Assembly: GCA_965368175.1 (NCBI GenBank)
Contig: CBDULX010000066.1
Location: 1 to 14,424, forward strand
DNA from: CBDULX01 sp965368175
GTDB taxonomy: Bacteria; Pseudomonadota; Gammaproteobacteria; SZUA-229
Direction of reading: 5' to 3'
DNA length: 14,424 nucleotides
In this document: one piece after another, positions 7,424 through 14,352 of the stretch
How the letters are laid out: every line of letters starts with the position of its first letter
Position numbering within the stretch: the stretch's first letter is position 1
Notes under the pieces: generated by a model
What the model saw: the letters and a program-made list of their open reading frames with translations, nothing else
Databases searched by the model: none
Told to the model about the DNA's origin: nothing
Program-made: the position numbers and the translations under genes

Positions 7424-9477
7424 ACAGGGACAAAACCAGAACCAGCTTCAGCCTGAGCAACTATATGATTGCCGGCGTCATTATGATCATTATCATTTTC
7501 ACGCCCATACTCTATAACACCATAATAAAAACCTATCAACGTAGCAGTGAAGAACAATTCATCAGTCATGTCCATGAAACGGCAGGGCTGCTAGCAGAAG
7601 TTCTTACAAGGCATCACGGTTTCACTGAACTACAATCCATATCTCGCACACTCAGCACCAGTTTCCTGGGTGGCAAAATTGAGTTCATTGAGCTGATGCT
7701 TACACCTGAAATCGTGATTCGCCCAGTTGAGCAGGATGGCAGACTCAGCGAGCTATTCAGGGAAGATGACGCGGTAAATCAGCACGGAGATCAGACCTAT
7801 TATTTAAGCATCCCCATCCATTTTAATGATGCTGGACAAACCATATCCATATTGAGAATTGGTTTCGATGAATCGGCCATTATTGATGAACACCAGACAA
7901 TTAAATCTCATACTTTTCAAATACTGGCTGTCTATTTGCTATTGATCATTCTGGTGATTTTCATACTCACCAAAATTATCCACAAACCACTACAGGAACT
8001 ACGGGAAAAGTCACTATCTATTGTTGAGGGCTACACGAATATTCCCATGTTAATCCCATCTCGCCTGAAAGAGATCAACCTGCTTTCCGATGATCTCGAA
8101 AAAATGAGACATAGCCTGGTAGACATGGCTGAACGCATGCATCAAAAAGCCACCCATGATGACTTAACCGGCCTGCCTAATCGTTATCTGTATATCGATC
8201 ATCTGGAATTGGCCATAGCTATGTGCGCTCGTGAACATAAATCTTTTGCCATACTCCTGATTGACCTGAACCGCTTCAAGGAAATCAATGACACACTGGG
8301 CCACAGTATTGGTGACGAAGTCCTGAAAGGTGTCGCCAATCGTATGCAATCCAGCATGCGGGAATCCGATACCCTGGCCCGCTTCGGTGGTGATGAATTC
8401 TGTATACTGCTTAATGGAGTCGGCCTGATTCTGGCTGAAACCATCGCAAAAAAGCTGATCAATTTTATTGAGCCAAATTTACAGATCGGCAATCATTCTT
8501 TAAATGTCAGTGCCAGTATCGGTATTTCTATTTTTCCAAATAATGGATCAACATCGGACCAGTTAATACAACGTGCCGACATAGCGATGTATTACGCCAA
8601 GAACAATAATCTGAATATCGCGTCTTACCACAAAGACATGGACAGCGACTCTTATGAAAAACTAATACTAACCAATGACATGCGGCATGGAATCAATAAC
8701 GGGGACTTCACATGCGCATTCCAGCCCAAAATTGACCTCAGCACCCTTAAACCCTGTGGTTGTGAATTTTTATTGCGCTGGAACCACCCCGAGCTGGGAT
8801 TAATCGAACCGGACAAATTCATCCCACTGGCAGAACGAGAAAACCTGATTGGTGAACTCACCAATACCGTCATTACCCCTTACCTGAAAGACTTCGTGCC
8901 CTTGCTAAAAACACAGAAAGACTTTCATGTTTCCATCAACGTATCGCCAGTGGATTTATTCGAGACTTCTTTATTGAGCCACATAGAAAAAACCCTGACC
9001 GAAAGTCATTTTCCTGCCAGTCAGCTGTATATTGAAGTCACTGAAAATGCCATCATGAAAAACCCTGGGCGCTCAGCGGCCCTGCTTAATGAGTTCCATA
9101 AAATGGGTATTAAAATCTCAATTGATGATTTCGGCACGGGTTATTCATCACTGGCCTATTTACAGAAGTTTCCCATCAGTGAACTGAAAATCGATAAATC
9201 GTTTATCACGTATCTGGCGTCGGATTCCAACAACTACCCTATCGTCAATGCAGCTATTGCCATGGCCCATGACCTGGGCATCCAGGTGGTGGCCGAAGGC
9301 ATAGAAACCGAACCGGTAATGAAACTGCTGACTATTTTGAATTGCGATATAGGCCAGGGGTTCCATATCAGCAAACCAATGGATTTTAACAGCCTGGTTA
9401 AATGGCTGGAAAACTATGATGGATTAGCTATCGGAGCGGAAGAGAAACAGCTGCAGGCTCATTTGCCACCACAGTGA
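7417..9477 (+). CDS. Membrane-bound GGDEF-EAL cyclic di-GMP enzyme with periplasmic sensor segment
   Basis: This 686-residue inner-membrane protein has TM1 at about 16-33, a periplasmic region at about 34-166, TM2 at about 169-188, a HAMP-like helical linker at about 189-241, a GGDEF domain at about 245-405 and an EAL domain at about 425-665. The cyclase side looks active: DDLTGLPNR at 248-256, GGDEF at 324-328, and an inhibitory RxxD site (RESD, 315-318) five residues before it. The phosphodiesterase side reads Glu450-Phe-Leu in place of EAL, but the metal and catalytic residues are present: Asn508, Glu540, Glu543, Asp570-Asp571 (DDFGTGYSS), Lys591, Glu627 and Gln647. It may therefore make or break cyclic di-GMP depending on the periplasmic signal. 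Its ATG overlaps the stop of the binding protein gene by seven bases, so the pair is translationally coupled. A partnership like NspS-MbaA, where a binding protein controls a GGDEF-EAL protein, is my inference. Its 3' end overlaps the convergent lipoprotein gene by 50 bp. Confidence 0.9.
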   Translation: MVNRDKTRTSFSLSNYMIAGVIMIIIIFTPILYNTIIKTYQRSSEEQFISHVHETAGLLAEVLTRHHGFTELQSISRTLSTSFLGGKIEFIELMLTPEIVIRPVEQDGRLSELFREDDAVNQHGDQTYYLSIPIHFNDAGQTISILRIGFDESAIIDEHQTIKSHTFQILAVYLLLIILVIFILTKIIHKPLQELREKSLSIVEGYTNIPMLIPSRLKEINLLSDDLEKMRHSLVDMAERMHQKATHDDLTGLPNRYLYIDHLELAIAMCAREHKSFAILLIDLNRFKEINDTLGHSIGDEVLKGVANRMQSSMRESDTLARFGGDEFCILLNGVGLILAETIAKKLINFIEPNLQIGNHSLNVSASIGISIFPNNGSTSDQLIQRADIAMYYAKNNNLNIASYHKDMDSDSYEKLILTNDMRHGINNGDFTCAFQPKIDLSTLKPCGCEFLLRWNHPELGLIEPDKFIPLAERENLIGELTNTVITPYLKDFVPLLKTQKDFHVSINVSPVDLFETSLLSHIEKTLTESHFPASQLYIEVTENAIMKNPGRSAALLNEFHKMGIKISIDDFGTGYSSLAYLQKFPISELKIDKSFITYLASDSNNYPIVNAAIAMAHDLGIQVVAEGIETEPVMKLLTILNCDIGQGFHISKPMDFNSLVKWLENYDGLAIGAEEKQLQAHLPPQ

Positions 9478-10384
9478 CATTTTTTGTGTAAACAAAAACC
9501 ATGCTATCCATGGTTTCAGGATCATCCTGATCTGCCTGACAGGTCAGTGCAATGGTATAGTCTCCTGCCTCCAGAAAGCCCACTTCAAACATATACCCTT
9601 TAAATTCGTCGTCATCAGTCTCGTTCTCATCATACTCATCGCTCCAGACCACATTTGCAGTAATCACGTCATTGATACTGAAATCGTTCAAGTCCTCAGG
9701 CACCACATCAAAACCTTTATACACATACACCGCATTACCGGTATTAGGGTCATTATCGGAACATTGGTCAGGCGATGAAATCAGCGTTGCATTTACCGCA
9801 CCGGAAACCGAGCCAGCCAGGGCATCATCCACCAGACGCAAGGTGGGTCTGAGCTGGTATTCACCACTGCCGGTCAACACCAGAGATTTACGCAAATCAA
9901 AATCAATGGTTCTGGACGCTAACATATCGGCTTCAAGGGTGAAGGGCGTATTAATTTTCAATCCGGTCTGGCTGCCACTGGGAATATTCAATTCATAGCT
10001 ATTGCCGCCCTGCAGGGTGACATAGGAATCAAAAACTTCATCGATGGTGGCATTTACATGTAGACGTAGCCAGTTGTAATCACCGACGGGTACTACATCA
10101 TTAACAACCAGCTTAAGACTATTAGTACCCTGCAGACTCAGTAAATTAACATCAACTGGATCAAAATCTCTGGAAACTGTATCACCATCAACGGCATGAA
10201 TGGTGTAACCTGTAATCCGCACCCAGACTTCGCTAACACCATCGACGGGAGCATCGGTAATGTTCAGCGAAAACAGGGCAATATCATCTCCACCACGTCC
10301 CTGACCCACTGAACTCTCCTGTCCACTACAGGCCCAGAACATAACAGGTACGCACAGAAACACTAATTTGACCATGCTATTCAT
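9428..10384 (-). CDS. DUF4382-domain lipoprotein
   Basis: The protein has 318 residues. The N-terminus is a lipoprotein-type signal: Lys6, a hydrophobic stretch and Cys19 in VMFWACSG. The lipobox is imperfect (Phe-Trp-Ala-Cys) but convincing in context, and it is followed by a Gly/Ser-rich tether. Residues about 36-190 match the DUF4382 pattern as I know it: FSLNITDAPVDGVSEVWV at 37-54, an all-beta body, and YQLRPTLRLVDD at 175-186. The remainder (about 190-318) begins SVSGAVNATL and looks like an Ig- or carbohydrate-binding-type beta domain. It is rich in Asp and has two cysteines (207, 281) that could form a disulfide. The function of DUF4382 proteins is unknown, so I assign only a probable outer-membrane or surface lipoprotein. 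An AAAGGA ribosome-binding site precedes the ATG at 10384. It is transcribed toward the GGDEF-EAL gene and overlaps its last 50 bases. Confidence 0.8.
   Translation of the reverse strand: MNSMVKLVFLCVPVMFWACSGQESSVGQGRGGDDIALFSLNITDAPVDGVSEVWVRITGYTIHAVDGDTVSRDFDPVDVNLLSLQGTNSLKLVVNDVVPVGDYNWLRLHVNATIDEVFDSYVTLQGGNSYELNIPSGSQTGLKINTPFTLEADMLASRTIDFDLRKSLVLTGSGEYQLRPTLRLVDDALAGSVSGAVNATLISSPDQCSDNDPNTGNAVYVYKGFDVVPEDLNDFSINDVITANVVWSDEYDENETDDDEFKGYMFEVGFLEAGDYTIALTCQADQDDPETMDSMVFVYTKNVTVVANEPAAVSLPLR
9496..9544. repeat. Three consecutive palindromes at the convergent gene junction
   Basis: Just beyond the GGDEF-EAL stop codon, inside the 3' end of the lipoprotein gene, three perfect inverted repeats follow each other: AAACCATG-CTATC-CATGGTTT (9496-9516), TCAGGAT-C-ATCCTGA (9516-9530) and CCTG-A-CAGG (9535-9543). 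None has a proper T-run. They may slow or terminate plus-strand transcription running into the lipoprotein gene; coding constraint could also have produced them by chance. Confidence 0.4.
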
Positions 10385-10403
10385 TCCAACATCCTTTTAT
10401 TTG

Positions 10404-10542
10404 CCAGGGAGCCTCTGATTAACTTGTCATTTCGACCAGAGGGAGAAATCTTTCACTTAATATCGGCATAGATATCAAGCAATTAAGATCCCTCCCTATC
10501 AGTCGGGATGACAAAAATGACACTTAATCAGAGGCTCCCTGG
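10404..10542. repeat. MITE-like palindromic element with 19 bp perfect terminal inverted repeats
   Basis: The 19-mer CCAGGGAGCCTCTGATTAA (10404-10422) recurs perfectly inverted at 10524-10542. Nested inside is a second, imperfect inverted pair: GTCATTTCGACC-AGAGGGAGAAATCTT (10426-10452, written in two parts) against 10485-10512, whose complement begins GTCATCCCGACTGATAGGG. A third small pair CTTAAT/ATTAAG (10456-10461, 10482-10487) closes the middle. The whole 139 bp would fold into one long hairpin. There is no coding capacity and no obvious target-site duplication. It ends 20 bp upstream of the lipoprotein start codon, so it forms part of that gene's leader or promoter region. Confidence 0.7.
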
Positions 10543-10770
10543 TACTGCACATATCGAACAAAATTGATCCGTTTTAATTTATATTTCAACTATAACCTGT
10601 TAAATACTATTCTTCCCATGCCTGCATTAGTGTGATGGAGTTCACGGTTTATATGGCAATAAATTGTAGTAGCTCAGACTAGGTCTGAAGCATTGTAAAT
10701 GGCTGTAGACTTAATTTGACCATTCACAGGACTGGGTTAAATGTTTCAAAACACCCTGAAGCAGAAGATC

Positions 10771-10902
10771 AAAAGCAAAAAATTGAGTCCGCAAATAAAT
10801 GCTAATAAGAACAAAAGCTTCTGTGTTGTGCGCCGCTGGCGTACAAAAAAACATTAGCGTTTATTTGCGTTCATTTGCGTTCATTTGCGGACTATTGCTT
10901 TT
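10771..10902. repeat. Second palindromic element, with tandem 10 bp units in one arm
   Basis: The left arm (10771-10806: AAAAGCAA, an A-rich insert, AGTCCGCAAATAAATGCTAAT) pairs with the right arm (10853-10902). The complement of the right arm reads AAAAGCAATAGTCCGCAAAT, then two extra 10 bp units GAACGCAAAT, then AAACGCTAAT. On the plus strand the right arm shows three tandem units at 10861-10890 (TTATTTGCGT, TCATTTGCGT, TCATTTGCGG). The core has a small stem GTGCGCC-GCT-GGCGTAC (10828-10844 region). It begins 11 bp beyond the uvrB stop codon and may act as a transcription barrier for uvrB, although there is no T-run in the right place. Confidence 0.65.
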
Positions 10903-10913
10903 GAGCCTGTAAA

Positions 10914-12920
10914 TTAAACCCCTGCCCCCAGAGCCAGTTTGCGCACGTATTCCAGTTTATCCCGTATCCCTGCTGCTTCCTCAAATTCAAGATTTTTGGC
11001 ATGTTCGTACATCTGTTTTTCCAGCCGGTCAATTTCACGACTGGCCTGGTCAGGTGACATATGGGCATATTCAGCATGACCTTCCGCCACTTTCATGTAT
11101 TTTTGCTGATAACGCTGCTCATAACCCGATTGCATGACATCGGTGATGGCTTTCTGAATGCCTATGGGTGTGATGCCATGCGCTTTATTATGGGCCTGTT
11201 GTTTACGTCGACGACGATCGGTTTCCTCCAGCGCCCGCTGCATAGAGCCAGTAATCTTGTCCGCATAGAGAATGGCCCTGCCGTTCAGGTTTCGTGCGGC
11301 ACGGCCAATGGTCTGTATCAGCGAGCGATCGGAGCGTAAGAAGCCCTCCTTGTCCGCATCCAGTATGGCCACCAGCGAGACTTCCGGCATATCGAGGCCT
11401 TCTCGTAACAGGTTGATGCCCACCAGCACATCGAATTCACCCAACCGGAGATCACGGATAATCTCCATGCGTTCCACCGTATCAATATCGGAATGCAAAT
11501 AACGCACCCTCGCCCCATGTTCGGTTAAATAATCCGTGAGGTCCTCCGACATGCGTTTGGTTAGCGTAGTAATCAACACCCGTTCATTCACTGCAACCCG
11601 TTTATTGATTTCCGACAGCACATCATCCACCTGGGTGGCCACCGGACGAATCTCCACTTCCGGATCGACCAGCCCGGTGGGTCGTACCACCTGCTCCACC
11701 ACCTGCTGGGCATGCTCTTTTTCATAGTTTCCAGGCGTGGCAGAAACAAAAATGGTCTGCGGCCGAATTTTCTCGAATTCATCGAAACGCAAAGGTCGAT
11801 TATCCAGCGCCGACGGCAGACGGAATCCGTAATTGACCAGGTTTTCCTTACGCGAGCGGTCGCCCTTGTACATGCCCCCTATCTGAGGGATGCTGACATG
11901 GCTTTCATCGATCACCAGCAGGGCATTATCAGGCAAATAGTCGAACAGACAGGGTGGCGGCATACCCGGTGCCCGGCCGGATAAGTAGCGGGAATAGTTT
12001 TCGATGCCATTGCAGTAACCCAGTTCGCGCATCATTTCGATATCGTACATGGTGCGCTGCTCCAGCCGCTGCGCCTCCACCAGCTTATTATTATCACGCA
12101 GCTCAGCCAGCCGTTCCCGCAGCTCCTGTTTAATCGAATTGATGGCATTTTCGATAGTGGATCGTGGAGTCACATAATGGGTTTTCGGATACACCGTGAG
12201 CCGAGCCACCTTACGCAGTACTTCGCCCGTGAGTGGATCGAAATAACTCAGCTGCTCGATTTCATCATCGAACATCTCGATACGCACCGCTTCCCGTTCC
12301 GAATCCGCCGGATGAATATCCAGCACCTCACCGCGTACCCGGTAGCAGCCCCGTTTCAGTTCCATATCGTTGCGGGTGTATTGAATTTCCGCCAGCCGAC
12401 GCAGTATGTCACGCTGGTTGATCATATCACCGCGTACCAGATGCAACATCATGCTGAGGTAGGATTGCGGATCACCCAGACCATAAATCGCCGATACTGT
12501 CGCCACGATAATGGTATCTTCCCTTTCCATGGTCGCTTTAGTGGCGGACAAACGCATCTGCTCGATATGCTCATTAATCGAAGCATCCTTTTCGATAAAG
12601 GTATCACTGCTCGGCACATAGGCTTCCGGCTGGTAGTAATCATAATAGGAAACGAAATACTCCACCGAGTTGGTGGGAAACAGCTCTTTCATCTCACCGT
12701 AAAGCTGTGCCGCCAGAGTTTTATTGGGCGCCAGAATCATAGTGGGCCGTTGCGACTGCTGAATGACATTGGCAATGGTAAAGGTCTTACCAGAGCCAGT
12801 AACCCCCAGCAAAGTCTGATCGGCAAGACCATCCTGTAAGCCTTCCAGTAATTTTTTAATGGCCTGGGGCTGATCACCTGCCGGTTCATTACAAGTATCG
12901 ATTTCAAAAAGCTTTGACAT
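10914..12920 (-). CDS. uvrB: UvrB, excinuclease ABC subunit B
   Basis: The protein has 668 residues, close to the 673 of E. coli. It is the damage-verifying helicase-like core of nucleotide excision repair: loaded by UvrA, it then recruits UvrC for the dual incision. All hallmarks are present at near E. coli numbering: Walker A GVTGSGKT at 39-46, the damage-clamping beta-hairpin with Tyr92, Tyr93, Tyr95 and Tyr96 (YYDYYQPEAYVP), Walker B DESH at 338-341, helicase motif VI QTIGRAARN at 536-544, and the C-terminal UVR domain that contacts UvrC at about 626-661. The ATG at 12920 gives the canonical N-terminus (MSKLFEIDT), although the ribosome-binding site is weak. The gene is divergent from the aminotransferase gene across 52 bp. 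I do not see a CTG-N10-CAG LexA box there, so SOS control is not evident. Confidence 0.98.
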   Translation of the reverse strand: MSKLFEIDTCNEPAGDQPQAIKKLLEGLQDGLADQTLLGVTGSGKTFTIANVIQQSQRPTMILAPNKTLAAQLYGEMKELFPTNSVEYFVSYYDYYQPEAYVPSSDTFIEKDASINEHIEQMRLSATKATMEREDTIIVATVSAIYGLGDPQSYLSMMLHLVRGDMINQRDILRRLAEIQYTRNDMELKRGCYRVRGEVLDIHPADSEREAVRIEMFDDEIEQLSYFDPLTGEVLRKVARLTVYPKTHYVTPRSTIENAINSIKQELRERLAELRDNNKLVEAQRLEQRTMYDIEMMRELGYCNGIENYSRYLSGRAPGMPPPCLFDYLPDNALLVIDESHVSIPQIGGMYKGDRSRKENLVNYGFRLPSALDNRPLRFDEFEKIRPQTIFVSATPGNYEKEHAQQVVEQVVRPTGLVDPEVEIRPVATQVDDVLSEINKRVAVNERVLITTLTKRMSEDLTDYLTEHGARVRYLHSDIDTVERMEIIRDLRLGEFDVLVGINLLREGLDMPEVSLVAILDADKEGFLRSDRSLIQTIGRAARNLNGRAILYADKITGSMQRALEETDRRRRKQQAHNKAHGITPIGIQKAITDVMQSGYEQRYQQKYMKVAEGHAEYAHMSPDQASREIDRLEKQMYEHAKNLEFEEAAGIRDKLEYVRKLALGAGV

Positions 12921-12941
12921 TGTCTACAATTGACCTATTAA
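12914..12941 (+). promoter_or_regulatory. Candidate promoter of the aminotransferase gene
   Basis: TTGACA (12914-12919, overlapping the complement of the uvrB start codon), 16 bases, then TATTAA (12936-12941). Transcription would start near 12948, some 25 bases before the TTG start codon. The short 52 bp divergent gap leaves few other options. A TATGAT on the minus strand (complement of 12945-12950) could serve uvrB but lacks a recognisable -35. Confidence 0.45.
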
Positions 12942-12972
12942 AAAATCATAATCTTCGATCAGGACTAAGACC

Positions 12973-14160
12973 TTGCCCATTCAATCATCCAATCGGATTC
13001 AGAAAGTAAAACCATCCCCCACTCTGGCGGTAACCGCACTGGCTGCAAAATTGCGTAGCGAGGGGCGTGACGTCATCGGCCTGGCCGCCGGCGAACCGGA
13101 TTTCGATACACCAGAGCATGTCAAACAGGCCGCCATCAAGGCCATCAACGACGGTTTCACCAAATACACGGCGGTTGATGGAACACCCAGCCTGAAACAG
13201 GCCATTATAAACAAGTTTCAGAAAGATAATGGACTGAGTTATCAGCCCGATCAGATTCTGGTGTCCTGCGGTGGCAAACAGAGTTTCTTTAACATGGCCC
13301 AGGCCATGCTCAATCCGGGCGATGAAGCGATCATTCCGGCACCCTACTGGGTATCCTACCCGGATATGGTGATGCTGGCGGATGCCGAACCGGTGATTAT
13401 CGAGGGCGACGAATCCCAGCATTTCAAAATTACCGCCCAACAGCTGAAATCCGCCCTCACCGAAAAAACCCGGTTATTCGTCATCAACAGTCCTTCTAAC
13501 CCATCGGGTAAAGCCTACACTCTGGCCGAACTGAAAGCCCTGGGTGATGTATTAAAAGATTACCCGAACGTACTCATCGCCACCGACGACATGTACGAAC
13601 ACATCATCTGGACCGAGGAAGGCTTCTGCAACATCCTTAATGCCTGCCCCGAACTTTACGATCGTACCGTGGTGCTCAATGGCGTGTCCAAAGCCTACGC
13701 CATGACCGGCTGGCGCATCGGCTATGCCGGCGGCCCGGCAAACCTGATCAAAAACATGAAAAAGATCCAGTCCCAGAGTACATCGAATCCAACCTCCATA
13801 GCCCAGGTTGCGGCACAGGCCGCGCTGGAAGGCGATCAGTCACGATTACAGGAAATGAACACTGCATTCAGGGAGCGTCACGACTACGTACTTAAAAACT
13901 TACTGGCTATGGAAGGTGTCACCTGCCTGCCCAGTGACGGCACCTTCTACATCTTCCCCGGCTTCCACGCAGTGATGAAAAAAATGGGCATCACCGACGA
14001 TGTAAAACTGGCCGAAAAACTTCTGGCTGAAGCTGAAGTCGCGCTGGTGCCCGGCTCCGCCTTCGGCACCCAGGGCCACCTGCGCATCTCCTTTGCCACC
14101 GACATGGCCAGCCTGGAAAAAGCCCTGGACAGAATCGGGAAATTTGTCGCAAAAGGTTGA
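12973..14160 (+). CDS. Class I pyridoxal-phosphate aspartate aminotransferase
   Basis: The protein has 395 residues, full length for the subgroup Ib aspartate aminotransferases. It is a cytoplasmic enzyme exchanging amino groups between aspartate and 2-oxoglutarate (giving oxaloacetate and glutamate); some relatives also accept prephenate or aromatic amino acids. Key residues are visible: the substrate-binding loop GEPDFD at 40-45, Asn176 (NSPSNPSG), Asp205 and Tyr208 (ATDDMYEH), the Schiff-base Lys240 (SKAYAMTGWRIGY), Arg248 on the phosphate, and Arg371 (HLRISFA) for the substrate carboxylate. The start is TTG: the next in-frame ATG is far inside the fold, and the residues after TTG (PIQSSNRIQKVKPSPTLAV) match the family N-terminus. 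An AGGA lies nine bases upstream. Common annotations are aspC, aat or aatA, so I leave the symbol empty. Its stop codon lies within the -35 hexamer of the tRNA promoter. Confidence 0.93.
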   Translation: MPIQSSNRIQKVKPSPTLAVTALAAKLRSEGRDVIGLAAGEPDFDTPEHVKQAAIKAINDGFTKYTAVDGTPSLKQAIINKFQKDNGLSYQPDQILVSCGGKQSFFNMAQAMLNPGDEAIIPAPYWVSYPDMVMLADAEPVIIEGDESQHFKITAQQLKSALTEKTRLFVINSPSNPSGKAYTLAELKALGDVLKDYPNVLIATDDMYEHIIWTEEGFCNILNACPELYDRTVVLNGVSKAYAMTGWRIGYAGGPANLIKNMKKIQSQSTSNPTSIAQVAAQAALEGDQSRLQEMNTAFRERHDYVLKNLLAMEGVTCLPSDGTFYIFPGFHAVMKKMGITDDVKLAEKLLAEAEVALVPGSAFGTQGHLRISFATDMASLEKALDRIGKFVAKG

Positions 14161-14185
14161 CCAATATCATCCGAATCGGTAGTAT
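14157..14185 (+). promoter_or_regulatory. Stable-RNA-type promoter for the tRNA-Asn transcript
   Basis: TTGACC (14157-14162), 17 bases, then TAGTAT (14180-14185), followed by the GC-rich discriminator AGCGCCC expected at stringently controlled rRNA and tRNA promoters. Transcription would start near 14192. The -35 hexamer overlaps the aminotransferase stop codon (TGA, 14158-14160). Confidence 0.6.
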
Positions 14186-14352
14186 AGCGCCCTCTCAAGG
14201 AAGTCCGGTTTTACCGGTTGAGAAGACAATTCCCCGATAGTTCTTTGGGTGAATAGTGAAAGAAGCTATGAACGCTGAGGCAGGAAGCCGAGGCAGGTGT
14301 TTAACAAACATCACAATGCGACGCCAGGATGGCGGTGAAAGAGCACAACAAT
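14186..14352 (+). other. Structured leader of the tRNA-Asn transcript with a duplicated tRNA 5' end
   Basis: No gene is seen. Several stems are predicted by eye: TCTCAA...CCGG-TTTTA-CCGG-TTGAGA (14193-14223, six-base bulge on the 5' side), TTCTTT...AAAGAA (14241-14264), TGTTT-AAC-AAACA (14298-14310) and CGCC-AGGAT-GGCG (14322-14334). The 15-mer ACAATTCCCCGATAG at 14226-14240 is repeated at 14348-14362, where it is the start of the real tRNA; after it the first copy departs from tRNA sequence. GAGGCAGG also occurs twice (14277-14284 and 14290-14297 region). It may be a tRNA remnant, a processing leader or an unknown small RNA. Confidence 0.5.

Larger units (their letters stand above)
10385..10913. 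other. Non-coding region between the lipoprotein gene and uvrB, holding two palindromic elements
   Basis: No credible gene on either strand. Two separate inverted-repeat elements, 10404-10542 and 10771-10902, are listed separately. Between them, 10543-10770 is AT-rich; a small hairpin TCAGAC-TAG-GTCTGA lies near 10675-10690, and I see nothing else. Promoters for the minus-strand lipoprotein gene should lie within or upstream of the first element, but I cannot pick one with confidence. Confidence 0.6.

Noticed and set aside
10826..10852. GC-rich stem GTGCGCC-GCT-GGCGTAC as a uvrB terminator
   Set aside because: In the uvrB direction the T-run precedes the stem instead of following it, and on the plus strand it is followed by an A-run. 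It is better seen as the core of the palindromic element.
10861..10890. CRISPR-like repeats (three 10 bp units)
   Set aside because: The units are contiguous without spacers and far too short; they are a simple tandem expansion inside an inverted repeat.
12177..12839. Long open frame (220 codons) on the plus strand opposite uvrB
   Set aside because: It lies entirely antisense to a full-length conserved uvrB, shows no recognisable domain and has no ribosome-binding site; its openness follows from uvrB codon usage.
12921..12972. LexA (SOS) box in the uvrB promoter region
   Set aside because: No CTG-N10-CAG arrangement can be found in the 52 bp gap, so SOS control is not supported by the sequence.
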